From contig NZ_BAABRP010000005.1 in assembly GCF_039545055.1 (NCBI RefSeq), forward strand, positions 146,147-210,146: DNA of 64,000 bases. Direction: 5' to 3'. The position numbers and the translations under genes were made by a program. Below the pieces are notes generated by a model. The model did not search any database. It was given only the letters and a program-made list of their open reading frames with translations, and was not told the DNA's origin. The stretch is from Deinococcus carri (GTDB taxonomy: Bacteria > Deinococcota > Deinococci > Deinococcales > Deinococcaceae). Shown here in pieces: positions 1-7,921 of the stretch. Position 1 is the stretch's first letter. The number at the start of each line of letters is the position of its first letter.

Positions 1-130
1 AGATGTTCTGCCGGGGAAGGTGCAGCGCTTCACCGACGCGCTGGATGGTCACCAGCTCGCCCGCATTCTCCAGCTCGGCGATCTTGTGCAGTACATCCCG
101 CGGCCGTCCGGTCAATTCATCCTGAGTCAT
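1..130 (-). CDS. LexA-like repressor of E1, N-terminal part (truncated by window edge)
   Basis: Only the first 43 codons are visible, starting at the ATG at 130. They encode a winged-helix DNA-binding domain that aligns with the complete E3 repressor at 50046: the two share the pattern I-x-x-L-E-x-x-G-E and G-E-A-L-x-L-x-R-Q-N. The S24 peptidase half must lie outside the window. The gene sits 87 bp downstream of E1 tniQ in the same direction, exactly as in E3. An operator-like palindrome abuts the start codon with no room for a normal leader, so the message is probably leaderless and autoregulated. Identity as a LexA-like protein is inferred from the E3 homologue. Confidence 0.7.
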   Translation of the reverse strand, partial: MTQDELTGRPRDVLHKIAELENAGELVTIQRVGEALHLPRQNI

Positions 131-131
131 A

Positions 132-174
132 TGACACCTGTCACAGTGTGCGTCCTGGGGTTCTGAAAAAGCAA
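132..174 (-). promoter_or_regulatory. Promoter and operator of the E1 lexA-like gene
   Basis: On the minus strand a -35-like TTGCTT (169-174) and a -10-like CACACT (145-150) are 18 bp apart. The sequence TGACACCTGTCACAGT (132-147), an imperfect palindrome TGACAnnTGTCA, overlaps the -10 and ends one base before the ATG at 130. The same 16 bp occurs in reverse complement at 6301-6316 in front of tnsA. Shared use at two promoters of one element points to a repressor site. Confidence 0.6.
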
Positions 175-217
175 GAGCGGGCAGCCTCCCAGGGTTGCCC
201 GCACGCCTTGCAGGCTT

Positions 218-1952
218 TCAGCCCAGTCCGGCCTGCACCTCCTCCGCCAGCCGTTCCAGGGCCGGTCGCAGCCTCTCCAGGTCCCCGTCCCGGAAGCGGC
301 GGTACACCTCACGGTGCGATTCCCGTTGCGTGCTGTTCCGGGACGACAGCGCCGGCGAATTCTTTGCATCCCGCAGCGTGAGCTGCGACCAGACCCAGGC
401 AGCCGCGTTGCGTCGCCTGACGGGCGTGCCGGCCAGCCCGGTGACGCCCAACCCGGCCCACTGCTGCGGGGTCAATTCCCGGAAGTCGGCCAGCAGGCGG
501 CGCCGGGCGCTGTAGTCCACCCGGTCCGGCCGGACTGAGAGCTCCGCCGCCACGGCGCGCACCTGCTCGTCAAAGGCGGCGGTGTGCCCCCGGCTGCGCA
601 CCACGCCCATCGCCTTGTTGTACAGGCCACCCGCGTGCGAGGGGGGCAGGCCCAGCGCCCGCGCCGCCCCCACCCGGTCCAGCGAGGACACGAGCTGCAC
701 CAGCACCATCGAGACGAAGCGGCGCCCCGAGGTCTCCGTCAGGTCGCTCTCTGTCAGGAAGAGAGCAAAGCGCTCCCGGTAGACCTTCGGCCACAGCTCG
801 GGGGGCACATGGTCCGGGGTGAAGGCATAGGCCGGCCGGGCGTGGGCGTCGCGGCCCAGCCGGCGCCGCAGGTGGGATCGGTCCGCGAGGGAGGCGTCGT
901 AGGCTCCGGCGAGCATCCCCCCGAAGTGGAAGTAGGTGGCGAGCTGCCGGACCTGGCTGCCCTTCACCTCCCGGGCGCGGGCCGCCAGGGGTGCCAGGCG
1001 CCCGGCCATATCCGCCGCGTTCCCGGATCGGCATGCTCCTCGAAGGCCGCCTGCACCTCGGCCTGCAGCGCTCCCAGGTCCGTGGGCTGTGCCACATGGA
1101 GCGCCAGACTGACCAGTGAGCGCAGGTGACCGAAGATCTCCAGCGGCGGGGTGGGCTGGCCAGCCACCGGCAGCCCTTCGCCGGCGAGCAGCCGGTTCAC
1201 CGTGCGCTGCGCGTCCAGCAGACGACGCTGGGTCACCGCGGTGGTGGGAACCTGGGTGAGGTCCCAGCCGCAGGAGGCCGAGACGCCCGGGCTGCTGCGG
1301 CCCTGCGGGGCAGGATTCATGCAGATGCCGGGCCGGGCCGCGTGGGTGCGGAAGCGTGGCATGGCCCCCAGTTCTGTACGCTGATCGCCCGGGCGCTTCC
1401 CGCAGCCCGGGCAGACCCCAGCAGGAAGCGCTGGTGGGTCAAGCACAGAAAGGTCCAGGGCAGCTTCCAGGCGAGCAGCCAGGCCCGGGTGAGGGGGTCC
1501 CCATCCGGCCACGGGGTGGCCGCGGGCTGGGCCAGGCAACAGGGACCGACGTGGGTGCCGGTCAGGTAGACCCAGTTCGCATGCCCGGTTCGGCGCGCAA
1601 AGTCGGAGCTGGCGGGGTCCAGGTCGGGCAGCTCCAGACAGACGCCCACGTAGTGGGTGAGCAGCAGGGCAGCCACGGTCTGTTCGTTCAGGCGGGTCAC
1701 CCGGGCGAAGGTGCTCCGGTGCTCCGGGGTCAGCATCAGCCCGTAGCCGGGCAGGAAGGCCCGGTGGTCCTCCTGCGGCAGCAGGCCGATGCGGGCCAGC
1801 ATCGTGGTGGGTGACATCTCCAGGATGCGCGGCTGAAAGGCGCACAGGCGCCCCACATAGCTTGCAAAGCTCTCGCCAGGAACCGGGAGACAGCGCATGG
1901 GCAGCGGTCGGCCAGCCCCGGTTGGCGCTGGGCGCAGGCGCCAGCCGGTCAT
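218..1952 (-). pseudogene. tniQ: TniQ/TnsD-type target selector of E1, two frameshifts
   Basis: TniQ proteins choose the transposition target and contact TnsC. The N-terminal part (1952 to about 1417) carries the family pattern 'PGESFASYVGRL' and a zinc-binding region; the middle (about 1417 to 1020) contains CPGCGKR in another frame; the C-terminal part (about 1020 to 218) is in a third frame and ends in the typical 'W-x-W-S/C-Q' style tail. Comparison with the intact E3 copy places the breaks at a C run at 1416-1419 and a C run at 1022-1024; adding one base at each restores one frame of roughly 575 codons. The ATG overlaps the tnsC stop (ATGA, 1949-1952). Both breaks being single bases in homopolymers makes sequencing error as likely as real decay. 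Confidence 0.8.
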
Positions 1953-3016
1953 GCGGCCTTCCTGGTGCTGCTCTTCTCGGCGTTGTAGTCCGCCGTGGTG
2001 AGGTCGATCAGCTTACGGCTGACCTGCTCATGCTCGGTCGCCACGGCTTTCAGGGCCACCCGGCGGATCAGCGACATGAACGAGCCGATGCCGCCCTGGG
2101 TGCGGTTCCACAGGTAGTCTTTCAGGCGCAGCAGGCGGCCGGGCTGGTGGTGAAGCAGCACCAGCTGACCATCGGCCCAGCTCACCAGATCGATCCACTC
2201 CGGGCTGCCCTTGGCAAAGCGGCCCACCGGCAGCACCGTGGTGCGGCCCCCAGTCTGGCCAACCTCGATTCTGTCCTTGTGGCGCAGGGCCTCGAACAGG
2301 TCGGTCTTCTCCAGGTCGATGCCGACCATCAGCAGCATGACGGGGGCCCGGCTGCTGAGGGCCTTGAGGTAGCTGTGCACGCCCTCGGTATTGCGCCGTC
2401 CGGGCCGCAGCAGATGCACGTCGTCGAGAATGACCAGTCGCACGCCATGCCGGCGCAGGGCCTCGGCCACGGCCAGTTCGAGGTCGCCCTTCCGGTACTG
2501 CTTGCTGACCGAGATGGGTGTGCCCAGGAACAGCAGGATCTGCCGGTTGAGCGTCTCGGTCGTCGTCTCCGAGGTGATGGACAGGTAGACCACCGGCTGG
2601 AACTCGTCGAGGTCCTGAAGATCGATGCCGCGTTCTTCCAGCAGGACGCGCACGTCTCGACCGAAGTCGCGCCCCAGGAGCTGGGCGATGGTGGTCTTGC
2701 CCAGGGTGGGCGGACCGCTCAGGGCCACGTGATCCTTCACCGGGTCATGGCTGTAGAAATTCTTCTCGGCCATGATCGCGAATTCCTGACGCGCCAGGAC
2801 AACCGTGCTGGTGGTGTTCAGGCCCCAGTCCGCGTGCCAGGCGGCTCGGCGACGGTTGTAGCGTCGGCGCTCCAGGTCCCCCAGGGCCGCATACTCCGCG
2901 GGGGTCAGGCGGGGCGGGCGTTCGGGGGACTGGTGCGCGCAGTAGGCCGCCCAGTCCTCGCGCGTCAGGATGCTGTTGTCGTCAAAGAGCCGTCGGCTCA
3001 GGTCCATGCCGGTCAT
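1949..3016 (-). CDS. tnsC: TnsC-like AAA+ ATPase (E1)
   Basis: 355 aa. TnsC is the ATP-dependent matchmaker between the target selector and the TnsAB transposase. Walker A is GPPTLGKT at about residues 101-108, and Walker B is RLVILDDVH at about 193-201. The length fits TniB/TnsC ATPases of Tn7-like and Tn5053-like elements better than the longer TnsC of Tn7 itself. It overlaps tnsB upstream by ATGA (3013-3016) and tniQ downstream by ATGA (1949-1952), so the operon is translationally coupled. The family assignment is secure from motifs and from position. Confidence 0.9.
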   Translation of the reverse strand: MTGMDLSRRLFDDNSILTREDWAAYCAHQSPERPPRLTPAEYAALGDLERRRYNRRRAAWHADWGLNTTSTVVLARQEFAIMAEKNFYSHDPVKDHVALSGPPTLGKTTIAQLLGRDFGRDVRVLLEERGIDLQDLDEFQPVVYLSITSETTTETLNRQILLFLGTPISVSKQYRKGDLELAVAEALRRHGVRLVILDDVHLLRPGRRNTEGVHSYLKALSSRAPVMLLMVGIDLEKTDLFEALRHKDRIEVGQTGGRTTVLPVGRFAKGSPEWIDLVSWADGQLVLLHHQPGRLLRLKDYLWNRTQGGIGSFMSLIRRVALKAVATEHEQVSRKLIDLTTADYNAEKSSTRKAA

Positions 3017-5247
3017 GGGTCGTCCTCCTCGTCGTCCTCCGCACTCAGGAGATCCTTCAGGTCGTCGTAGAGGCCCCCGTGGTCGCCCGGGTCAAGCGTC
3101 TGCAGCCCCCGGGTATGCGGAATGACCACCTTCCGGGTGAGGGGCTCGGTGGGCTCCAGCGGGACGGGCCGCTCCAGGGGGGGCGGGGCCTCCGCGCCGA
3201 GCGCCGCCTCGCGGTCCCGCTGCGCCGCCTGCTGGCGGGACTGCGCGTTGCGCTCGGCGCGGCCCAGCTGGCCTCCCTCCGGCTTGCGGTTGAGCTTCAG
3301 AAGCTCGTCCATCAGCTGCCCGCGCAGCTGCTGCCTCTCCCCGGCCACCCGGGTGTCGTAGAGGTTGCGGCGCTCGTCGCGCCGGTCGTCCATCGCCCGG
3401 TGGTTGTTGAAGCCGTGTTCCCGGAAGGCGGCGCTGGCGGACTCGTACAGCAGATCCTGGAAGGGTCGTGAGGGATGGTCGATATCCACCCAGGGAAGCG
3501 CGTGGTAGACGGCCTGCTCTCCCTCAGGGGGGTAGGGGTCCTGGAAGAAGATGTACGAGGGATCGCGCGGGTCCACCAGGAAGGGCCACTGTCCCTCCAA
3601 CTCGGGGTAGGGGGACTTCGACCCGCGGTAGGGGTTGAGCTCCGGCCCGTCGTAACGGCGGTAGCGGATGGTGACGCCATTCTCCCCGATGCGCCGCTTC
3701 TCACGGCGCAGGGACAGGTAGTACGCATTGCGCGACCGGGGCACGGTGAAAAAGCCCTGCATCTGCAGGCCGAGGTCGAGCATGCGGTTGGGGCTGATCT
3801 TCACCTTCGGCCGCAGGGGGTCAAAGCAGGCGTCGTGCGCGCGCTCGTTGTATTCGGAGGTGATCATCTCGCCGATCAGGGTCATCAGCTCGGTGCGGGT
3901 GTGGTAGGGCTGGGCCTCGCGGCCACGGTGCTCGACGCTCGGGCCCGTGTAGCCCACGATGGCCTCGGCGAAGCGCTCGCGCAGGGTGCCGAACAGCGCC
4001 TCGACGTGGGCCTTGTCGCTGCCCTTGAAGGGGCGGGCGAAGCGGAAGTCGAAGTGGAACTCGTCGGCTAGGGCTTCCAGGGGGCTGCCGATAAAGATCT
4101 TGCCGCCGTCGACGATCAGCAGCTCGGGCAGCAGGGGGGGCGAGGCCGCGAGCTGCACGTCTGCGTCCAGCCCGAACGCCTCGATGACAATCTGCTCGGG
4201 AACGCCGGTGTAGGGCCACCTTGAGGCGCCCGGCCAGTCGGGGTGCCACAGCTTGGGAAAGAGGATGCCGATGACCAGGCGGGTGGCGTCCAGTCCCGAG
4301 GGTTCGGCCTCGACGAGGTCCCAGCTCACGATGGCGCGGCTCCACAGGTCAATGGCGATCAGCAGCTTCAGCCGCAGTGGGCTGCCGTCGATCTCGCTGA
4401 TCGCCATCAGGTCGATGCGGGTGTAGTCGAGCAGCACAACCTGCCCGGGACGGTCCCCGCGGGCGCGCCCGAAGGGCCGCTTTTTCAGGTTGGAGAGGAT
4501 GCTCTCGCGCTGCCGGGCGGTCTTGAACAGCGTGGGAGCCGTGGCGCGGACCAGCTCGGCGAACTTGGTGCGGGCCGGCATGCGCACCCTGCCGGGCCCC
4601 TCCCCCTCAGCCCCGGCAAGCTGGCCCTGCACCCGGAGCTTGTTGATGGTGAGGCGTCGCAGCTCGCCCAGGGTGACGTCGGACTGGCCCTCCAGGTCCT
4701 CCTGCACCTTGTCGATCGCGCGCATGATGAGGTGGTCACCCGCCGAGTGCGGGCTGGCGATGCGCAGGTGGCGGCGGTCGACCAGGCCGAAGATGCCGCG
4801 GCCGTTCTGCTGATAGGCAGCGATCCAGCGTTGAATCTGGCGCTCGCTGACCTTTGAGGCCGGGTCCTCGGCGCGGAGTTCAGCGACCTTACGGCGAACA
4901 CGCTCGTTCTGGGAATACAGGGCCGGGTCATAGTCCGGGTGGACGGGCCCGCCGCGCTCGCAGGTGCCGTACAGGACCTCCTGGACGTGGCGGGCGAGCT
5001 TCTGGGCCTTTTCCTGCACGTCCCGCGGCAGGGCGTCGAACATGGTCTGGTAGCGGTCGAGCGGCGGCTCTTCCAGCCCCAGGACGGCGTAGTCATGGGC
5101 CTGCAGCACCGAGGCCCAGATCGCCGTGATCTCCACGCCCTCGTTGTCGCGCAGGCGGAGGTGGTGGGCGGGCTGGGCGACGACCAGCCACTCCCGGCCG
5201 GCGTAGCGCAGCCGGGTGCCGATCTCCACGCGGGCAGAGCGGGTCAT
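3013..5247 (-). CDS. tnsB: TnsB-like DDE transposase (E1)
   Basis: 744 aa, near the size of Tn7 TnsB (702 aa). It binds the transposon ends and joins the 3' ends to target DNA. An N-terminal SH3-like/helix-turn-helix region runs to about residue 260. The RNase H-fold core has the acidic triad Asp274 (VVLLDYTR), Asp380 (LLIVDGGK) and Glu416 (DKAHVEALFG), with 35 residues between the second Asp and Glu. The C-terminal tail after about 640 is charged and proline-rich, as expected for the TnsC-contacting tail. The gene overlaps tnsA (5244-5247) and tnsC by 4 bp each. Confidence 0.93.
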   Translation of the reverse strand: MTRSARVEIGTRLRYAGREWLVVAQPAHHLRLRDNEGVEITAIWASVLQAHDYAVLGLEEPPLDRYQTMFDALPRDVQEKAQKLARHVQEVLYGTCERGGPVHPDYDPALYSQNERVRRKVAELRAEDPASKVSERQIQRWIAAYQQNGRGIFGLVDRRHLRIASPHSAGDHLIMRAIDKVQEDLEGQSDVTLGELRRLTINKLRVQGQLAGAEGEGPGRVRMPARTKFAELVRATAPTLFKTARQRESILSNLKKRPFGRARGDRPGQVVLLDYTRIDLMAISEIDGSPLRLKLLIAIDLWSRAIVSWDLVEAEPSGLDATRLVIGILFPKLWHPDWPGASRWPYTGVPEQIVIEAFGLDADVQLAASPPLLPELLIVDGGKIFIGSPLEALADEFHFDFRFARPFKGSDKAHVEALFGTLRERFAEAIVGYTGPSVEHRGREAQPYHTRTELMTLIGEMITSEYNERAHDACFDPLRPKVKISPNRMLDLGLQMQGFFTVPRSRNAYYLSLRREKRRIGENGVTIRYRRYDGPELNPYRGSKSPYPELEGQWPFLVDPRDPSYIFFQDPYPPEGEQAVYHALPWVDIDHPSRPFQDLLYESASAAFREHGFNNHRAMDDRRDERRNLYDTRVAGERQQLRGQLMDELLKLNRKPEGGQLGRAERNAQSRQQAAQRDREAALGAEAPPPLERPVPLEPTEPLTRKVVIPHTRGLQTLDPGDHGGLYDDLKDLLSAEDDEEDDP

Positions 5248-6038
5248 GAGGGCGCTGGGCGCCGGGGCGCGAGGGGGCCGGGCAGGACCCGGGTGTGGTT
5301 GCGCAGCGGCCGGTCAAGGTCGAACCTGAGGTCGCCGTGCCACATCAGGTGAAAAAGGGTGGGGCGAACGAAATACCGCGGGGTGAAGCAGGCGGCCTCG
5401 AGTTCGGCGATGGTCAGGCTGTCTCCCAGAGCGAGGTGGAGCACCTCGGCGCTGGCCTCCTCGAAGCCCAGCGGTTGACGGCGGAAGCCGCTCAGGAAGC
5501 GCACATTGTGGGCCTGGGTAACGCTGGGTTCGCCCCAGACCTCGTAGTCCAGGCCGGCCGCCCGGGCGATCTCGCGGGTGGTCTCGAAGAACAGCTGGCT
5601 GCGGGGGTCACCCTGCAGGACGCGGGGACGAACGTCGACGATCAGCCGGGGCCGACCCCGGCGTCGCAGGAAGAGGTCGGGGAGGTGCAGGTGTTCTTTC
5701 CCGCCGTGGAAGAAGGTCAGGCCGAAGGGCTGGGTGACCGCGCCCAGGGTGTCCGGGTCCAGGTCGGCGTACTGCAGGCGCAGGTGTTCGAGGACGCTGG
5801 CGTAGGGCAGGCGCCGACCGGTGCGGGTGAACCAGTAGGTTCCGCCGATGGACGTCTGACCGCGGTAGTTGGTGGGGCGGGCGGCGTCGCGGACGGTGCG
5901 CTTCTTCTGACCGGGGGGCCCCTCAAAGTGCAGGCGCAGCGGCAGCAGGTCCCCGGGGTCAAGGATGCTCAGCTCGCTGGCGGGCTGGGTGACGGTCTGC
6001 CGGCGCCGCGGGGCGTAAGTTACCTGGCAGTCGTCCAT
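5244..6038 (-). CDS. tnsA: TnsA-like endonuclease (E1)
   Basis: 264 aa from the ATG at 6038; Tn7 TnsA is 273 aa. TnsA cuts the 5' ends of the transposon so that the element moves by cut-and-paste. The restriction-like core shows Glu84 (SVLEH), Asp121 (LPDLF) and then VDVRP at 134-138. In E2 and E3 the last motif is DVK/DIK, so the usual catalytic Lys is replaced by Arg here. The open frame continues far upstream, but the upstream part is low-complexity, lies beyond the promoter at 6334-6363, and has no counterpart in the E2 and E3 proteins. First gene of the E1 transposition operon. Confidence 0.88.
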   Translation of the reverse strand: MDDCQVTYAPRRRQTVTQPASELSILDPGDLLPLRLHFEGPPGQKKRTVRDAARPTNYRGQTSIGGTYWFTRTGRRLPYASVLEHLRLQYADLDPDTLGAVTQPFGLTFFHGGKEHLHLPDLFLRRRGRPRLIVDVRPRVLQGDPRSQLFFETTREIARAAGLDYEVWGEPSVTQAHNVRFLSGFRRQPLGFEEASAEVLHLALGDSLTIAELEAACFTPRYFVRPTLFHLMWHGDLRFDLDRPLRNHTRVLPGPLAPRRPAPS

Positions 6039-6061
6039 GCGGGCCTCCCGGGGCAGAAGGC

Positions 6062-6110
6062 GGCCCAGCACCGCGCGGACCCACCGGGAGGGTGGACGCG
6101 GTGCTGGGCC
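6062..6110 (-). promoter_or_regulatory. GC-rich hairpin in tnsA leader (E1)
   Basis: GGCCCAGCACCGCG on one side (from 6063) pairs with CGCGGTGCTGGGCC (to 6110) around a roughly 21-base loop. It lies 24 bases upstream of tnsA, in the transcribed leader between operator and start codon. Similar GC-rich hairpins occur just upstream of tnsA in E2 and E3. The role is unknown; no U-run follows, so a terminator is less likely than a leader structure. Confidence 0.5.
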
Positions 6111-6300
6111 GGGGGGGAGATGGCGGGAGCGGGGGGCGGGGGATGACGACGGGTGCCGGCGGCGACGCGATTGGGCACGTGCTGCACGGCAAGGCCGTCG
6201 CTGCGCCGGGGCGCAACGCGGTATCCTGACATTGGCTTCTCCTGTCCGGGAGGCCGAGGAAGCACCGGGGTCCGTTCGCCGCGGGAGACCCGGTGCTTCG

Positions 6301-6363
6301 ACTGTGACAGGTGTCACTGCCCCTCCCCGCCCCACTGTACGCCCGGCACTCAGCTGGTAGCAA
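6301..6363 (-). promoter_or_regulatory. Promoter and operator of the E1 tnsABC-tniQ operon
   Basis: On the minus strand TTGCTA (6358-6363) and TACAGT (6334-6339) are spaced by 18 bp, a plausible sigma-70 type promoter. ACTGTGACAGGTGTCA (6301-6316) lies downstream. It is the exact reverse complement of the 16-bp site at 132-147 before the lexA-like gene, and extends to an 18-bp near-palindrome at this copy. Its position just after the expected transcription start fits a repressor site. Confidence 0.6.
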
Positions 6364-6426
6364 GTGGCGTGGGAGAGGGAAAAAGCGCGTTCAGAAAGAT
6401 GAAAATAGGCGGCGTGCAGAAGTTGG

Positions 6427-6870
6427 ATGCCCGGCGGGCGAGCTCTCCGGGCACTGGAGCACGGCGCCGGGCCGGGCCGGACGGCAGGCCGCCGGGACTT
6501 CGCCTGTTCCGGACGCCAGAAAGTGAGATCGTGGGTGCCTGCCGAGGTGAAGAGGACCTCAAAAAAAGAGCCGGGCTCCCTGCCCGGCCGAGAAGCGTAC
6601 GATGGCTTCAAGCCTGGCTGGGATCCCGTCCCCCGTGACACGAGGACGATACAAGGCCCACCTGCTGGCACGCAAAGGAGGCGGCTCCCAGCCCCTCCTG
6701 GCAGGCAGGAGCCTCTCTCCCGGAACCCACCGCCCAGGCGGGGAGGTGGGCCATGCCGCTGCGGGCACTCGACCACACGCCGTCCTGAGTCCTGGCAGGC
6801 GCTGCCAGGGGCAGCGCGCCGCGCGCTGGGCCGCTTCGTCATGAAGCGGGCAGGAAGGCGGGAGAGATGA
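6427..6870 (+). CDS. Small Arg-rich protein opening the E1 toxin-like cassette (start uncertain)
   Basis: No known family recognised. The frame ends with TGA at 6868-6870, overlapping the ATG of the next gene as ATGA. The stretch at 6592-6657 encodes a segment with Y-x-G-x-x-P-G-W-x-P-V-P-R and T-x-Q-G. It matches 22 codons at 43733-43798 in E3, with most nucleotide differences at third codon positions, which is the signature of a translated sequence. The remainder is Arg-rich and less conserved. The true start is unclear: ATG 6427 gives 147 aa, and GTG codons near 6530-6560 would give about 105-115 aa. Confidence 0.45.
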   Translation: MPGGRALRALEHGAGPGRTAGRRDFACSGRQKVRSWVPAEVKRTSKKEPGSLPGREAYDGFKPGWDPVPRDTRTIQGPPAGTQRRRLPAPPGRQEPLSRNPPPRRGGGPCRCGHSTTRRPESWQALPGAARRALGRFVMKRAGRRER

Positions 6871-7685
6871 ACGACATGGAGCTGGAAGTCCGGCTGCCGG
6901 AGAGGCGGCTGGGCTACGGGCAGGGAGACGTGCAGGCGCTGCTCCGGCAGCAGGCGGGGGTGTGGCGACTGCTGGGGAGCGGGGAGGTGGTGCCGGCTCC
7001 CGCGGAGGAGACTCTTGAGGAGCGGGCCGACCTGATTGGGCAGGTGTGGGAGGGCATGCTGGCGCAGGCGGGCCGGGCCTTTGGCCTGACGCCAGCCGAG
7101 GTGGCTGCCCACATCGCCCAGGTGCGGCGGGTGGCGCAGGCCGGTGGAGCTGACGAGGGGAAGGAGCTGGAGAAGCGGCAGCTGAAGGCCTGGGCGGGGG
7201 AAGTGGCCGCGGTGGTGCTGGGCGCCCTGGAAGGGTGCGAGCGATTCGTGGTGGAGTATCCCAACAGCATCACCAAGCTCTGGCTGCTGGCCTGCGATGA
7301 GGCGGGGGCGAGGGTCATCAACCCGCGGGAACTCGACCTGCGCGCCCAGTACTTCGCGCCGGTGTGCGAGGGAGGCTGGATGGAGCCTCCCAGCTGGATG
7401 CGGACCAACGGCTCGATCAACCGGCCCTTTGACAGCCTGTGGGAGAACAACGAGGAGAAGATGGAGCGTCCAGTTCTCTCCGGCCAGGGGAGGAAGGCGG
7501 TGCATGCGTACGGCCTGAAGCAGGAGGGCCGGGCGGTCTTCCGCGACGACCTGCTGCACGATGGCCTGTCCGCGGCGGCTTACGAGCGGATGGTAGCCTC
7601 GCTGCACGCGGTGCGGCTGCCCCCGGCCTACCCGGCGGCGTTCCGGCACGCTTCGGGTGACGTGCCGGTGGGGGTGGGCGCATGA
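6867..7685 (+). CDS. Conserved hypothetical protein of the E1 cassette ('SINRPFDSL' family)
   Basis: 272 aa. Not a family I can name. It is clearly homologous to the 270-aa protein at 42718-43530 in E3. Both have a variable N-terminal half and a conserved C-terminal third with SINRPFDSL, then A-Y-G-L-x-x-x-G-R-x-x-F-R, then a helix ending Y/L-E-x-M-x-x-S-L, compatible with a winged-helix fold. The gene is coupled by ATGA both to the small gene before it and to the AbrB-like gene after it (7682). It is transcribed divergently from tnsA, as in E3. A role in regulating the downstream toxin-antitoxin-like pair is possible but unproven. Confidence 0.75.
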   Translation: MNDMELEVRLPERRLGYGQGDVQALLRQQAGVWRLLGSGEVVPAPAEETLEERADLIGQVWEGMLAQAGRAFGLTPAEVAAHIAQVRRVAQAGGADEGKELEKRQLKAWAGEVAAVVLGALEGCERFVVEYPNSITKLWLLACDEAGARVINPRELDLRAQYFAPVCEGGWMEPPSWMRTNGSINRPFDSLWENNEEKMERPVLSGQGRKAVHAYGLKQEGRAVFRDDLLHDGLSAAAYERMVASLHAVRLPPAYPAAFRHASGDVPVGVGA

Positions 7686-7921
7686 AGCGGCAGGCAGAGG
7701 GGCGCGTGGGGCTGGAGCCCATCAAGAGCGGCCGGTGGGGCGGCAGCAGGGTCACGGTCTGGCCCCCGAAGCTGCTGACGGCCCTGGGCATGGACGAGGG
7801 CGACGAGTTCCTGCCCGTGCTGACGCCCGATGGCGTGAGGCTGTATGCGAGGCGCCAGCGGCGCCTTGCCGCCGTGGTCGAGGGACTCACCCCGCAGAAC
7901 CAGCATGAAGGGCCCTGGTGA
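7682..7921 (+). CDS. AbrB/MazE-like small DNA-binding protein (E1 cassette)
   Basis: 79 aa. The central region (about residues 12-50) has the swapped-hairpin pattern of AbrB/MazE antitoxins: G-x-x-V-T-V-W-P-P-K-L-L-x-x-L-G-M-D-E-G-D-E-F. It is placed directly before a MazF/PemK-like gene, the standard antitoxin-toxin order. The E3 copy at 42509-42721 has the same pattern (LPAALVKEMGIREGD). Start and stop overlap the neighbours, so the three genes are co-translated. Assignment rests on this short motif and on context. Confidence 0.65.
   Translation: MKRQAEGRVGLEPIKSGRWGGSRVTVWPPKLLTALGMDEGDEFLPVLTPDGVRLYARRQRRLAAVVEGLTPQNQHEGPW

Noticed and set aside
132..6316. TGACACCTGTCACAGT at 132-147 and its inverse at 6301-6316 as terminal inverted repeats of a 6.2-kb transposon
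   Set aside because: They lie at promoters of the lexA-like gene and of tnsA, flanking 5-bp sequences differ (TCATA versus CTGCC), and the cassette shared with E3 would fall outside. E3 has an analogous operator pair, so a repressor site explains them better.
5244..7649. An 801-aa minus-strand frame that includes tnsA
   Set aside because: Only the last 264 codons match TnsA. The upstream part is low-complexity, crosses the promoter and is antisense to the cassette.
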